The position numbers were made by a program, and so were the translations under genes. The notes below the pieces were generated by a model. It did no database searches. It was not told the DNA's origin and worked only from the letters and a program-made list of their open reading frames with translations. A DNA stretch of 64,000 nucleotides from Streptomyces achromogenes (lineage in GTDB: Bacteria; Actinomycetota; Actinomycetes; Streptomycetales; Streptomycetaceae), in assembly GCF_030816715.1 (NCBI RefSeq), contig NZ_JAUSYH010000001.1, positions 4,836,001-4,900,000 of the forward strand. Direction: 5' to 3'. Positions 25,730-35,416 of this stretch are shown here, piece after piece; the stretch's first letter is position 1; the number at the start of each line of letters is the position of its first letter.

Positions 25730-28570
25730 TTGTCCCCGACCAGCGAGACCGCACAGGGCGGCCGCCGACTCGTGATCGTCGAGTCGCCTGCCAAGGCGAA
25801 GACGATCAAGGGTTATCTCGGCCCCGGCTATATCGTCGAGGCCAGCGTCGGGCACATCCGCGACCTTCCCAACGGCGCCGCGGAGGTGCCGGAGCAGTAC
25901 ACGGGCGAGGTCCGCCGCCTCGGTGTGGACGTCGAACACGACTTCCAGCCGATCTATGTGGTCAACGCCGACAAGCGGGCGCAGGTCAAGAAGCTCAAGG
26001 ACCTGCTGAAGGAGTCCGACGAGCTCTTCCTCGCCACCGATGAGGACCGTGAGGGCGAGGCGATCGCCTGGCACCTCCAGGAGGTCCTCAAGCCGAAGAT
26101 CCCGGTCAAGCGGATGGTCTTCCACGAGATCACCAAGGACGCGATCCGGGCCGCCGTGGCCAACCCGCGCCAGCTCAACCAGAAGCTCGTCGACGCCCAG
26201 GAGACCCGCCGCATCCTCGACCGTCTCTACGGCTACGAGGTCTCGCCGGTCCTGTGGAAGAAGGTCATGCCGCGCCTGTCGGCCGGGCGTGTCCAGTCCG
26301 TCGCCACGCGTCTCGTCGTCGAGCGGGAACGCGAGCGCATCGCGTTTCGTTCTGCTGAGTACTGGGACCTGACGGGCACCTTCGCGACCGGCCGCGCCGG
26401 CGACCCGTCGGACCCGTCGTCGCTGGTCGCCCGCCTCCAGTCCGTCGACGGCAGGCGCGTCGCGCAGGGCCGCGACTTCGACTCCCGGGGACAACTCAAG
26501 AGCGCGAACACCCTCCCGCTCGACGAGGCGAACGCCCGCGCCCTGGCCGCCGCCCTGGAGAACACGCGGTTCTCCGTGCGCTCCGTCGAGTCGAAGCCGT
26601 ACCGCCGCTCGCCGTACGCCCCGTTCCGTACGACGACCCTGCAGCAGGAGGCCAGCCGCAAGCTGGGCTTCGGCGCGAAGGCCACCATGCAGGTCGCGCA
26701 GAAGCTGTACGAGAACGGCTACATCACGTACATGCGTACGGACTCCACGACGCTGAGCGACACGGCTGTCTCCGCGGCCCGCGCCCAGGTCACACAGCTG
26801 TACGGCGCCGACTATCTGCCGGCCCAGCCGCGGACGTACGCGGCGAAGGTCAAGAACGCGCAGGAGGCGCACGAGGCGATCCGCCCATCGGGTGATCGTT
26901 TCCGCACCCCCGCCGAGACGGGCCTGGCCGGCGACCAGTTCCGGCTGTACGAGCTGATCTGGAAGCGGACCGTCGCCTCCCAGATGAAGGACGCGACCGG
27001 CAACAGCGTGACCGTCAAGATCGGCGGCGCCGCGGCCGACGGCCGGGACGTCGAGTTCAGTGCCTCCGGCAAGACGATCACCTTCCACGGCTTCCTCAAG
27101 GCGTACGTCGAAGGCGCCGACGACCCGAACGCCGAGCTGGACGACCGTGAGCGCCGGCTGCCCCAGGTCGCCGAGGGCGACCCGCTGTCCGCCGAGCAGA
27201 TCACCGTCGACGGGCACGCCACCAAGCCCCCGGCCCGCTACACCGAGGCCAGCCTGGTCAAGGAGCTCGAAGAGCGCGAGATCGGCCGGCCGTCCACGTA
27301 CGCGTCGATCATCGGCACGATCCTCGACCGCGGCTACGTCTTCAAGAAGGGCACGGCGCTCGTCCCGTCCTTCCTGTCCTTCGCGGTGGTCAACCTCCTG
27401 GAGAAGCACTTCGGGCGGCTCGTCGACTACGACTTCACCGCCAAGATGGAGGACGACCTCGACCGCATCGCCAACGGCGAGGCGCAGTCCGTGCCGTGGC
27501 TCAAGAGGTTCTACTTCGGCGAGGGCGCGGCCGAGGGCCGTGCCGCCGACGCCGGCAACGGCGACGGGGACCACCTCGGCGGCCTGAAGGAACTGGTCAC
27601 CGACCTGGGCGCGATCGACGCGCGCGAGGTGTCGTCGTTCCCCGTCGGCGACGGCATCATGCTGCGGGTCGGCCGCTTCGGCCCTTACATCGAGCGCGGG
27701 GAGAAGGGCGCGGAGGGTCACCAGCGGGCGGACATCGCCGAAGAGCTGGCGCCCGACGAGCTGACCCTCGAGATGGCCGAGGAACTCCTCGCCGCGCCGA
27801 GCGGTGACTTCGAACTGGGCGCCGACCCGGCGACGGGTCACCAGATCGTCGCCAGGAAGGGCCGCTACGGCCCGTACGTCACCGAGGTGCTCCCCGAGGG
27901 CACCCCGAAGACCGGCAAGAACGCCGTGAAGCCGCGTACGGCCTCGCTGTTCAAGACGATGTCGCCGGACACCGTGACGCTGGAGGAGGCCCTCAAGCTG
28001 ATGTCCCTGCCGCGGGTCGTCGGCGCGGACGCGGAGGGCCAGGAGATCACCGCGCAGAACGGCCGCTACGGGCCGTACCTGAAGAAGGGCACGGACTCGC
28101 GGTCGCTGCAGACCGAGGACCAGCTCTTCACGATCACCCTCGAAGAGGCGCTGGAGATCTACTCCCAGCCCAAGCAGCGCGGCCGGGCCGCCGCCAAGCC
28201 GCCGCTGAAGGAGCTGGGCGCCGACCCGGTCAGCGGAAAGCCCGTCGTCGTCAAGGACGGCCGCTTCGGCCCGTACGTCACCGACGGGGAGACCAACGCG
28301 ACCCTGCGCTCCGGCGACAGCGTCGAGGAGATCACCCCGGAGCGCGGCTACGAGCTGCTCGCCGAGAAGCGCGCCAAGGCGCCCGCCAAGAAGACGGCGA
28401 AGAAGGCCCCGGCGAAGAAGACGGCGACCGCGAAGAAGGCGGCGCCGGCGAAGAAGGCCGCGGCCAAGAAGACCACGACGGCTGCCAAGAAGACGACGGC
28501 CAAGAAGACGACGGCGAAGAAGAGCACCGCGACGAAGGCGACGACCGCACGGTCGACGTCCGAGGACTGA
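25730..28570 (+). CDS. topA: DNA topoisomerase I
   Basis: 946-residue type IA topoisomerase that relaxes negative supercoils. The TOPRIM domain starts LVIVESPAKAKTIKGYLG, with the acidic DEDREGEA. The active-site Tyr is in GYITYMRTDS (about residue 334). Type IA core domains extend to about residue 600, followed by four repeated actinobacterial C-terminal modules (GRYGPY/GRFGPY). The last 65 residues are a Lys/Ala-rich tail typical of Streptomyces TopA, which raises processivity. No zinc fingers, as is normal in this phylum. The TTG start at 25730 follows GGAGAGAAG; upstream in-frame residues are low-complexity. Confidence 0.97.
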   Translation: MSPTSETAQGGRRLVIVESPAKAKTIKGYLGPGYIVEASVGHIRDLPNGAAEVPEQYTGEVRRLGVDVEHDFQPIYVVNADKRAQVKKLKDLLKESDELFLATDEDREGEAIAWHLQEVLKPKIPVKRMVFHEITKDAIRAAVANPRQLNQKLVDAQETRRILDRLYGYEVSPVLWKKVMPRLSAGRVQSVATRLVVERERERIAFRSAEYWDLTGTFATGRAGDPSDPSSLVARLQSVDGRRVAQGRDFDSRGQLKSANTLPLDEANARALAAALENTRFSVRSVESKPYRRSPYAPFRTTTLQQEASRKLGFGAKATMQVAQKLYENGYITYMRTDSTTLSDTAVSAARAQVTQLYGADYLPAQPRTYAAKVKNAQEAHEAIRPSGDRFRTPAETGLAGDQFRLYELIWKRTVASQMKDATGNSVTVKIGGAAADGRDVEFSASGKTITFHGFLKAYVEGADDPNAELDDRERRLPQVAEGDPLSAEQITVDGHATKPPARYTEASLVKELEEREIGRPSTYASIIGTILDRGYVFKKGTALVPSFLSFAVVNLLEKHFGRLVDYDFTAKMEDDLDRIANGEAQSVPWLKRFYFGEGAAEGRAADAGNGDGDHLGGLKELVTDLGAIDAREVSSFPVGDGIMLRVGRFGPYIERGEKGAEGHQRADIAEELAPDELTLEMAEELLAAPSGDFELGADPATGHQIVARKGRYGPYVTEVLPEGTPKTGKNAVKPRTASLFKTMSPDTVTLEEALKLMSLPRVVGADAEGQEITAQNGRYGPYLKKGTDSRSLQTEDQLFTITLEEALEIYSQPKQRGRAAAKPPLKELGADPVSGKPVVVKDGRFGPYVTDGETNATLRSGDSVEEITPERGYELLAEKRAKAPAKKTAKKAPAKKTATAKKAAPAKKAAAKKTTTAAKKTTAKKTTAKKSTATKATTARSTSED

Positions 28571-28683
28571 CCGGCCCGGACCGCTGCCCAGCCGGACGGA
28601 TCGCCCCTTTCGGACATACGGCGCCTGTCGGGCGTGACGGGCGGTGGATTCGACACGATTTCCGCACAACGCGTTCACGAAAC

Positions 28684-28718
28684 GACTGCCCCGGCATCAC
28701 TTTGGTGTCGGGGCGGTC
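28684..28718 (+). terminator. Probable topA terminator
   Basis: Imperfect stem pairing GACTGCCCCGGCATCAC with GTGTCGGGGCGGTC around TTTG. Confidence 0.45.
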
Positions 28719-28771
28719 GCACGTCCGGACGGGGGCCACGGGCTGTCAGTCGCGGCCGATAGGCTGAAAGC

Positions 28772-31700
28772 ATGACGCGAGCCGAGCAGCCAACGGCCCA
28801 CCACCCGGTCCCGGACGACGCCCTGGTGGCGGACTCCCGCGAGCGCGCCGTGCGCGCACTGTTGCGCGAGCCTCAGCTCAAGAGGCTCTGGAGCGCGCAG
28901 CTGGTGGGGGGTGTGGGAGACGCCCTCGCCCTGCTGGTCCTCGTCCTCCTCGTCCTCCAGGCGGCCATCGCCGAGGCCTCCTTCGGCGGCGGCTACCGTG
29001 GCGTCGCGTTCGCGGTGGCGACCGTCTTCGGGGTGCGCATTCTGGCCACCCTGCTCTTCGGGGCGGTCCTCCTGGGCCCGTTGACGTCGCTCACCTCGCC
29101 CGACGGCCCGCTCGACCGCCGCTGGACCATGGTCGCCGCCGACGGTCTGCGCGCCGCGCTGCTGATCGTCGCGCCCCTGTGGATCGACTGGACCCCGGAA
29201 GACGCGCCGGCCCTGCTGCTCGTCACCGTGTTCGTGACGGGCGTCGCCGAACGGTTCTGGACGGTCGCCCGGGAGAGCGCCGCCCCGGCCCTGCTGCCCG
29301 CGCCGCCCCTGGAGGGCGCGACGGTACGGCCGTTGCCGGACCACATGGACGCCCTGCGCCGCCTGTCCCTGCGCACCGGCTTCGTGACGATCCCGCTGGG
29401 TGCGGTCACCCTGGTCGTCGCGGCGTTGTTCAACAATCTTCTGGGCGTCGGCGTCGCCTGGTTCGACCAGCACCAGGCGGCCCTCGCCTCGTACGTCGCG
29501 GGCGGGCTCTTCGCCGGGTCGCTGTCCATCGTGACGTTCCTCGAACTGCCCGGAGTGCGCACCCCGCGCGCGCGGTCGCCGCTCGAGGGCCTGCGCCGCC
29601 CCCGCACCGCCACCGGCGTCGACGGCGGCCGCACGGGCGCGATCCCGCTGCTGGTCCTCGCCTGCGCCGCGGTCGCCGGGGCGATCGCCGCCGCCGTCGC
29701 CGTCTCCGTGCTGCACGCCAAGGACCTGGGCGGCGGTCCGGTCCTGTACGGGCTGCTCGTGCTCGGGCTGACCGGCGGCGTCGTCATCGGCATCCGCACC
29801 GCCCCGAAGGTGCTGGTGACGCTGTCGCGACGCAGGCTGCTCGCCCTGGCCATCGCCTTCACCGGCGTGGCACTGCTGGCCGCGGGCCTGGTCCCGGACG
29901 TCACCAGCGTGCTGCTGGTCGTGACCCTGGCCGGCGTCGGCGCGGGCGTCGCCGCCAACACCGGGCACGCGCTGCTCGACCAGGAGACCGAGGACCACCG
30001 CCGCGCGCGGACGACCGAACACCTGCACGCCGTGGTCCGGGTCATGGTGGCGCTGGGCGCGCTGCTCGCCCCGCCGGCCGCCGCGCTCATCGGCCCGCAC
30101 CGGCTGGAGAACGGCAGGTTCGTCTTCGCGCACGGCGGAGCGGCGTTCGTGCTCATGCTGGTCGGCGCGCTGCTGCTGCCGGTGGCCGCACTGGTGCTCG
30201 CCAAGGTCGACGACCGCTCCGGCGTCCCCCTCCGCAAGGACCTGCGGGACGCGCTTCTCGGCGGCGACGACCCGGAGACCGTTCCGGCCGCGAACGGCTT
30301 CTTCATCGCCCTGGAGGGCGGCGACGGCGCCGGCAAGTCCACCCAGGCCGAAGCGCTCGCCGAGTGGATCAGGGCCAAGGGCCACGAGGTCGTCCTCACC
30401 CGGGAGCCCGGGGCCACGCCCGTGGGCAAGCGGCTCCGCTCGATCCTCCTCGACGTCTCGAGCGCCGGGCTGTCCCATCGCGCGGAGGCACTGCTGTACG
30501 CGGCGGACCGCGCGGAGCACGTCGACACCGTCGTACGGCCCGCCCTGGAGCGTGGCGCGGTGGTCATCACCGACCGGTACGTCGACTCGTCCGTGGCCTA
30601 CCAGGGAGCCGGCCGTGACCTGTCCCCGACCGAGATCGCGCGGATCTCGCGCTGGGCGACGAACGGCCTGGTCCCGCATCTGACGGTCCTGCTGGACGTG
30701 TCGCCGGAGGCAGCCCGCGAACGTTTCACGGAGGCGCCGGACCGGCTGGAGTCGGAACCGGCGGAGTTCCACGCGCGGGTGCGCTCCGGTTTCCTCACCC
30801 TGGCCGCCGCCGACCCGGGCCGCTACCTGGTGGTCGACGCGGCCCAGGAGCCCGAGGCGGTCACGACGGTCGTCCGGCACCGGCTCGACCAGCTGCTGCC
30901 CCTGTCCGAGGCCGAGATCAAGGCCCAGGAGGAGGCGCGCAGGAAGGCCGAGGAGGAGGCCCGCCGCAAGGCCGAGGAGGAGGCCGCCCGCAAGGCCGAG
31001 GAGGAGCGCCTGGAGCGCGAGCGCCAGGAGCAGCTCGCCAAGCTGCGCGCCGAGGAGGAGGAGCGCAAGCGGCGCGAGCTGGAGGAGGCGCAGCGCCGCG
31101 AGGCCGAACGGCAGGCCGAGGAGGCCAGGCTGCGTGCCGAGGAGGCGCGTAAGCGTGCCGAGGAGGAGCGGGTCCGGCTCCTGGCGGAGGAGAAGGCCCG
31201 CGCCGAGGAGGAAGCCCGCCGCAAGGCGGACGAGGAGCGGCGCCGCAAGCAGGCCGAGGAAGAGGCCAGGCTGCGCGCCGAGGCCGAGACCCGGCGGCTG
31301 GAGAAGCAGCGCAAGGCCGAGGAGGCGTTGTTGCGGGCCGAGCAGGCCCGGCGTGCCGCCGAGCAGGCCGCCGCCGCGGCCTCGGTCGGCCCGAAGGCGC
31401 CCCGCCCGGCCGCCGCCGCTTCGGCGGTCCCGCCGGAGGCGGTGACCGTGCCGACCCCGGTGGTGACTCCGACCAACGCCTCGGGCGGCCCGGTGGACGA
31501 GACGGCGGTGCTGCCGCCGGTCCGGATGGACAAGGAGCCCGAGCAGCCCTCCCGGCCGCCGGCCGGGCCCGCCGGGCCGACGGCCGACGCCGAGGTGACG
31601 GCCGAGCTGCCACAGCCGTCGATCCCGGCAGGCGCCGCGGACGAGACGGCGGTCCTGCCTCCGGTGCGTGATGAGGGCGCCGCGGACGAGACTGCCGTCC

Positions 31701-32035
31701 TGCCGCCGGTGCGCGATCACGGCCCTGCCGACGAGACGGCCGTCCTGCCTCCGGTCAGGGACGAGAGTCCCTCGGACCGTGTGCCGCCGGGCTTCTTCCG
31801 CGACGAGCGGGGCGGACGGGCCGAGCGGGGCGGCGCGCGTCCGGACGGCGCCGACGACCGGACGCGCGAACTGCCGCAGCTCGACGAGGAGGGCGCGCCC
31901 AGGCAGCGCCCGCGGCCGGACTGGGCCGAGGAGACCCCGCTCGACGATCTGCCGACGCTGGCGGACGAACTGCTGGGACCGCACCGCGACGAGGACGACC
32001 GCGACGAGGGCCGCGGCCGGCGCCGTCGCCGCTGA
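28772..32035 (+). CDS. tmk: MFS-like membrane domain fused to thymidylate kinase and a coiled coil
   Basis: 1087 residues in three parts. Residues about 30-490 are a major-facilitator-like region of about 12 helices. Residues about 508-710 are a complete thymidylate kinase (dTMP to dTDP) with P-loop EGGDGAGKST, the DR(Y) motif ITDRYVDSSVAYQGAGR and TREPG. Residues about 716-866 are a long Arg/Glu/Lys/Ala coiled coil. The C-terminus carries four copies of DETAVLPPVR. The kinase is probably the only Tmk, hence essential, and would be held at the membrane. The transport substrate is unknown; a nucleoside is an attractive guess only. It is followed by holB, the usual tmk-holB neighbour pair. Confidence 0.9.
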   Translation: MTRAEQPTAHHPVPDDALVADSRERAVRALLREPQLKRLWSAQLVGGVGDALALLVLVLLVLQAAIAEASFGGGYRGVAFAVATVFGVRILATLLFGAVLLGPLTSLTSPDGPLDRRWTMVAADGLRAALLIVAPLWIDWTPEDAPALLLVTVFVTGVAERFWTVARESAAPALLPAPPLEGATVRPLPDHMDALRRLSLRTGFVTIPLGAVTLVVAALFNNLLGVGVAWFDQHQAALASYVAGGLFAGSLSIVTFLELPGVRTPRARSPLEGLRRPRTATGVDGGRTGAIPLLVLACAAVAGAIAAAVAVSVLHAKDLGGGPVLYGLLVLGLTGGVVIGIRTAPKVLVTLSRRRLLALAIAFTGVALLAAGLVPDVTSVLLVVTLAGVGAGVAANTGHALLDQETEDHRRARTTEHLHAVVRVMVALGALLAPPAAALIGPHRLENGRFVFAHGGAAFVLMLVGALLLPVAALVLAKVDDRSGVPLRKDLRDALLGGDDPETVPAANGFFIALEGGDGAGKSTQAEALAEWIRAKGHEVVLTREPGATPVGKRLRSILLDVSSAGLSHRAEALLYAADRAEHVDTVVRPALERGAVVITDRYVDSSVAYQGAGRDLSPTEIARISRWATNGLVPHLTVLLDVSPEAARERFTEAPDRLESEPAEFHARVRSGFLTLAAADPGRYLVVDAAQEPEAVTTVVRHRLDQLLPLSEAEIKAQEEARRKAEEEARRKAEEEAARKAEEERLERERQEQLAKLRAEEEERKRRELEEAQRREAERQAEEARLRAEEARKRAEEERVRLLAEEKARAEEEARRKADEERRRKQAEEEARLRAEAETRRLEKQRKAEEALLRAEQARRAAEQAAAAASVGPKAPRPAAAASAVPPEAVTVPTPVVTPTNASGGPVDETAVLPPVRMDKEPEQPSRPPAGPAGPTADAEVTAELPQPSIPAGAADETAVLPPVRDEGAADETAVLPPVRDHGPADETAVLPPVRDESPSDRVPPGFFRDERGGRAERGGARPDGADDRTRELPQLDEEGAPRQRPRPDWAEETPLDDLPTLADELLGPHRDEDDRDEGRGRRRRR

Positions 32036-32070
32036 GCGATCCGCTCGTGGTGGCGCCACTCGTGGTGCGG

Positions 32071-32092
32071 CGGGCCCCCACTGCGGGGCCCG
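32071..32092 (+). terminator. Hairpin between tmk and holB
   Basis: Perfect CGGGCCCC/GGGGCCCG stem with a CACTGC loop. It would end the tmk transcript or attenuate reading into holB. Confidence 0.65.
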
Positions 32093-32208
32093 TGCCCACG
32101 TCGGCGCCCGCGGACGGACCGTCCGCCGCGCCGTGTGGCCCGGTTGTCAGCGGCGGCCCGCACAATGGAACCCGCAGCGCGAGACGTGACGAAAGGGCGG
32201 CGTGACGC

Positions 32209-33414
32209 ATGACCGTGTGGGACGACCTCGTCGGGCAGGAGAAGGTGAGCGAGCAGCTGATCGCCGCCGCTCGGGACGCCGACGCGTTCGTCACCGCGGC
32301 CGCCTCCGGCACCGCGCCGCCGGAGGCGTCGAAGATGACGCATGCCTGGTTGTTCACCGGCCCGCCGGGCGCCGGCCGCAGCCGGACGGCGCGGGCCTTC
32401 GCCGCCGCCCTGCAGTGCGTGAGCCCGGACCGGGCGCTGGGCGGCATGCCGGGCTGCGGGTTCTGCGACGGCTGCCATACGGCGCTCATCGGCACGCACG
32501 CCGACGTCACGACCGTCGCCGCGGTCGGGTCGCAGATCCTCGCCGAGGACATGCGCGACACGGTCCGCAAGTCCTACACCTCGCCCGCCACGGGCCGCTG
32601 GCAGGTCATCCTCGTCGAGGACGCCGAGCGGCTGAACGAGAAGTCGGCCAACGCCGTGCTGAAGGCGGTCGAGGAGCCCGCCCCCCGCACGGTCTGGATG
32701 CTCTGCGCGCCCTCCCTGGAGGACGTGCTGCCCACCATCCGCTCCCGCTGCCGCCACCTGAATCTGCGCACGCCCTCCGTCGACGCCGTCGCCGACATGC
32801 TCGTACGGCGCGAGGGCATCGAGCCGGCCGTCGCCGCGGCGGTCGCCCGGGCCACCCAGGGGCATGTCGACCGGGCCCGCAGGCTCGCCACCGACCCCGC
32901 CGCGCGCGAGCGCCGGGCGACCGTGCTGAAGGTGCCCTTGCGCGTCGACGACGTCGGCGGCTGCCTCAGAGCGGCCCAGGAACTGGTCGACGCGGCCGCC
33001 GAGGACGCCAAGCAGTTGGCGGAGGAGCGGGACGGCAAGGAGACCGAGGAGCTGAAGGCGGCACTGGGCGCGGTCCAGGGCGGCCGGATGCCGCGCGGCA
33101 CGGCGGGCGTCATGAAGGACCTGGAGGACAAGCAGAAGCGGCGCAGGACGCGCACCCAGCGCGACAGCCTCGACCTCGCGCTCACCGACCTCACCGCCTT
33201 CTACCGGGATGTCCTGGCGCTCCAGCTCGGCTCCCGCGTCGCGATCGCCAACGCGGACGCCGAGGACGCGTTGGAGCGGCTCGCCCGGGGCAGCAGACCC
33301 GAGTCGACGCTCCGCCGCATCGACGCCATCGCGGCCTGCCGAGACGCCCTCGACCGCAACGTGGCCCCGCTGCTGGCGGTGGAGGCGATGACGCTCGCGC
33401 TGAGAGCGGGCTGA
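32209..33414 (+). CDS. holB: DNA polymerase III subunit delta'
   Basis: 401-residue clamp-loader subunit. The nucleotide loop GPPGAGRSRTA has Arg instead of Lys, consistent with delta' being a non-ATPase stator. A four-cysteine zinc module follows (LQCVS, then GCGFCDGCHT). SRC in TIRSRCRHL is the AAA+ sensor/arginine-finger motif that acts on the neighbouring ATPase. Length is slightly above the bacterial average, as in other actinobacteria. The start is ATG at 32209, after GGGCGGCGTGACGC. Confidence 0.93.
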   Translation: MTVWDDLVGQEKVSEQLIAAARDADAFVTAAASGTAPPEASKMTHAWLFTGPPGAGRSRTARAFAAALQCVSPDRALGGMPGCGFCDGCHTALIGTHADVTTVAAVGSQILAEDMRDTVRKSYTSPATGRWQVILVEDAERLNEKSANAVLKAVEEPAPRTVWMLCAPSLEDVLPTIRSRCRHLNLRTPSVDAVADMLVRREGIEPAVAAAVARATQGHVDRARRLATDPAARERRATVLKVPLRVDDVGGCLRAAQELVDAAAEDAKQLAEERDGKETEELKAALGAVQGGRMPRGTAGVMKDLEDKQKRRRTRTQRDSLDLALTDLTAFYRDVLALQLGSRVAIANADAEDALERLARGSRPESTLRRIDAIAACRDALDRNVAPLLAVEAMTLALRAG

Positions 33415-33423
33415 CGAGGACGC

Positions 33424-33525
33424 CGAACCCCGGACCGCTCAACCCCGGGGACGTGCCGAACCCCGGGGACCGCCGAGCGCAGGGGACGGCTGAACCTTGG
33501 GACCGCCGAGCCCCGGGGAGCCGTC
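33424..33525. repeat. Imperfect repeats containing CCCCGGGG palindromes
   Basis: Several variants of a CCGAACCCCGGGGAC-like unit are spread over about 100 bp between holB and the peptidase gene. Each palindrome can form a small hairpin. Role unknown; one may serve as the holB terminator. Confidence 0.5.
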
Positions 33526-33610
33526 GGCCGCGGGTTGACGACGTCACTCGTCCGTGAGCACTTGGTGTACGCAGGGCATGCGGGTCGTCGCTCACAGTTA
33601 CGCTCGTCGG

Positions 33611-35188
33611 ATGGACATCAGGCGCTCCCTCCGCAGGTCCCGTACCGGCGTCACCCTTCTGTCGCTCGCCGCGCTGCTCGTCTGCGGGTGCTCCGCCGGG
33701 AAGCCGACGGGCACCGCCGGTTCGACGGCGAGGGCGGCGCTCGCCGCGCTCCCGCGTGCCACGCCGTCGGCACTCGCGCCGTACTACGCGCAGAAGCCGA
33801 GCTGGCGCGGCTGCGGCGTCCCCGGATTCGAGTGCGCCACGATGAAGGCGCCGCTCGACTACGCCGAGCCGGGCGCGGGCGACGTCCGGCTCGCGGTCGC
33901 CCGCAAGCAGGCGACGGGCCCGGGCAAGCGTCTCGGCTCGCTGCTGGTGAACCCGGGCGGACCGGGCGGCTCGGCGGTCGGCTACCTCCAGCAGTACGCC
34001 GGCATCGGATATCCCGCCGCCGTCCGCGCCCGCTACGACATGGTCGCCGTCGACCCCAGAGGTGTGGCCCGCAGCGAGCCCGTGGAGTGCCTCGACGGCC
34101 CCGAGATGGACGCGTACACGCAGACGGACACCACCCCGGACAACCAGCGGGAGAGGGTCGAACTCGTCGGCGCGTACAAGAAGTTCGCGGAGGCCTGCGG
34201 CGCGCGCTCGGCACGGCTGCTGCGGCACGTCTCCACCGTCGGCGCGGCCAGGGACATGGACATCCTGCGCGCCATCCTGGGCGACGGGAAGCTGACGTAC
34301 GTGGGGGCGTCCTACGGAACGTTCCTCGGGGCGACGTACGCGGGTCTGTTCCCGAACCGGGTGGGCAGGCTCGTCCTCGACGGCGCGATGGATCCGGCGC
34401 TGCCCGCCCGCCGGCTGAACCTGGACCAGACGGCGGGGTTCGAGACGGCGTTCCGGTCGTTCGCGAAGGACTGCGTGCGACAGCCCGACTGCCCGCTCGC
34501 CGCGAAGGGCGCCGCTCCCGCCAAGGTCGGCGAGAACCTGAAGGCCTTCTTCCGCAGGCTCGACGCACACCCCCTCCCCGCCGGCGACCCGGACGGCCGC
34601 AGGCTCGGAGAGGCCCTCGCCACCACCGGCGTGATCGCCGCGATGTACGACGAGAGCACCTGGGAGCAGTTGCGTGAGGCGCTGGCCTCGGCCATGAAGG
34701 AGGGCGACGGCGCGGGGCTGCTCATCCTCTCCGACGCCTATTACGAGCGCGACGCCGAGGGCCGCTACGCCAACCTGATGGCCGCCAACGCCGCGGTGAA
34801 CTGCCTGGACCTCCCCGCCGCCTTCTCCACCCCGGAGCAGGTGGAGAAGGCGCTGCCGTCCTTCGAGAAGGCGTCCCCCGTCTTCGGTGAGGGGCTCGCC
34901 TGGGCCTCCCTGACCTGCACGTACTGGCCGGTGGCGCCCACCGGCGAGCCGCAGCGCATCGAGGCGAGGGGCGCCGCGCCGATCGTGGTCGTCGGCACCA
35001 CCCGCGACCCGGCGACCCCGTACCCCTGGGCGGTGTCCCTCTCCCGCCAGCTCACCTCCGCCCGCCTCCTCACGTACCAGGGCGACGGCCACACCGCCTA
35101 CGGCCGCGGCAGTGCCTGCGTCGACTCCGCGATCAACGCCTACCTGCTCCACGGGACGCCTCCGGCGAAGGGAAAGCGCTGCTCATAG
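33611..35188 (+). CDS. Exported TAP-like alpha/beta-hydrolase (tripeptidyl aminopeptidase type)
   Basis: 525-residue secreted or lipid-anchored serine peptidase. The signal sequence ends LVCGC, a slightly irregular lipobox. The oxyanion-side motif NPGGPGGS, nucleophile elbow GASYGTFLG, Asp in GTTRDPATPY and His in GDGHTAY complete the triad. A TAP-like C-terminal domain follows. Relatives (SlpD/SlpE, Tap) release tripeptides from proteins outside the cell. The start at 33611 is chosen because it gives the signal peptide; it lacks a ribosome binding site and could be leaderless. The in-frame start at 33554 is possible. Confidence 0.88.
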   Translation: MDIRRSLRRSRTGVTLLSLAALLVCGCSAGKPTGTAGSTARAALAALPRATPSALAPYYAQKPSWRGCGVPGFECATMKAPLDYAEPGAGDVRLAVARKQATGPGKRLGSLLVNPGGPGGSAVGYLQQYAGIGYPAAVRARYDMVAVDPRGVARSEPVECLDGPEMDAYTQTDTTPDNQRERVELVGAYKKFAEACGARSARLLRHVSTVGAARDMDILRAILGDGKLTYVGASYGTFLGATYAGLFPNRVGRLVLDGAMDPALPARRLNLDQTAGFETAFRSFAKDCVRQPDCPLAAKGAAPAKVGENLKAFFRRLDAHPLPAGDPDGRRLGEALATTGVIAAMYDESTWEQLREALASAMKEGDGAGLLILSDAYYERDAEGRYANLMAANAAVNCLDLPAAFSTPEQVEKALPSFEKASPVFGEGLAWASLTCTYWPVAPTGEPQRIEARGAAPIVVVGTTRDPATPYPWAVSLSRQLTSARLLTYQGDGHTAYGRGSACVDSAINAYLLHGTPPAKGKRCS

Positions 35189-35295
35189 CCCCTCCACGGG
35201 CCCCGCGCCCGTGACCCCCGGAGCCGGTGCGGAGCACCCCCGGAAACTGTGTAGACTTACCGACGTTGCTGATCGCACCATGGTGTGGACAGCGC

Positions 35296-35369
35296 GCCGC
35301 CTTAGCTCAGATGGCCAGAGCAACGCACTCGTAATGCGTAGGTCTCGGGTTCGAATCCCGAAGGCGGCT
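35296..35369 (+). tRNA. tRNA-Thr (anticodon CGT)
   Basis: Complete cloverleaf: acceptor stem GCCGCCT/AGGCGGC, anticodon arm ACGCA-CTCGTAA-TGCGT with CGT at 35330-35332, and a T arm containing GGTTCGAATCC. CCA is not encoded. A tyrosine-integrase gene starts its 3' end 47 bases downstream, so this tRNA is the probable insertion site of the adjoining element. Confidence 0.97.
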
Positions 35370-35416
35370 CTGCCGAAGCCTCAGGACTCACTCGCCGTGA
35401 CCTGGGGCTTTTGCTT

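Noticed and set aside
30918..31613. Long antisense frame opposite the tmk coiled coil
   Set aside because: It is the complement of Glu/Lys/Ala repeats, giving Ser/Arg/Pro low complexity with no start signal.
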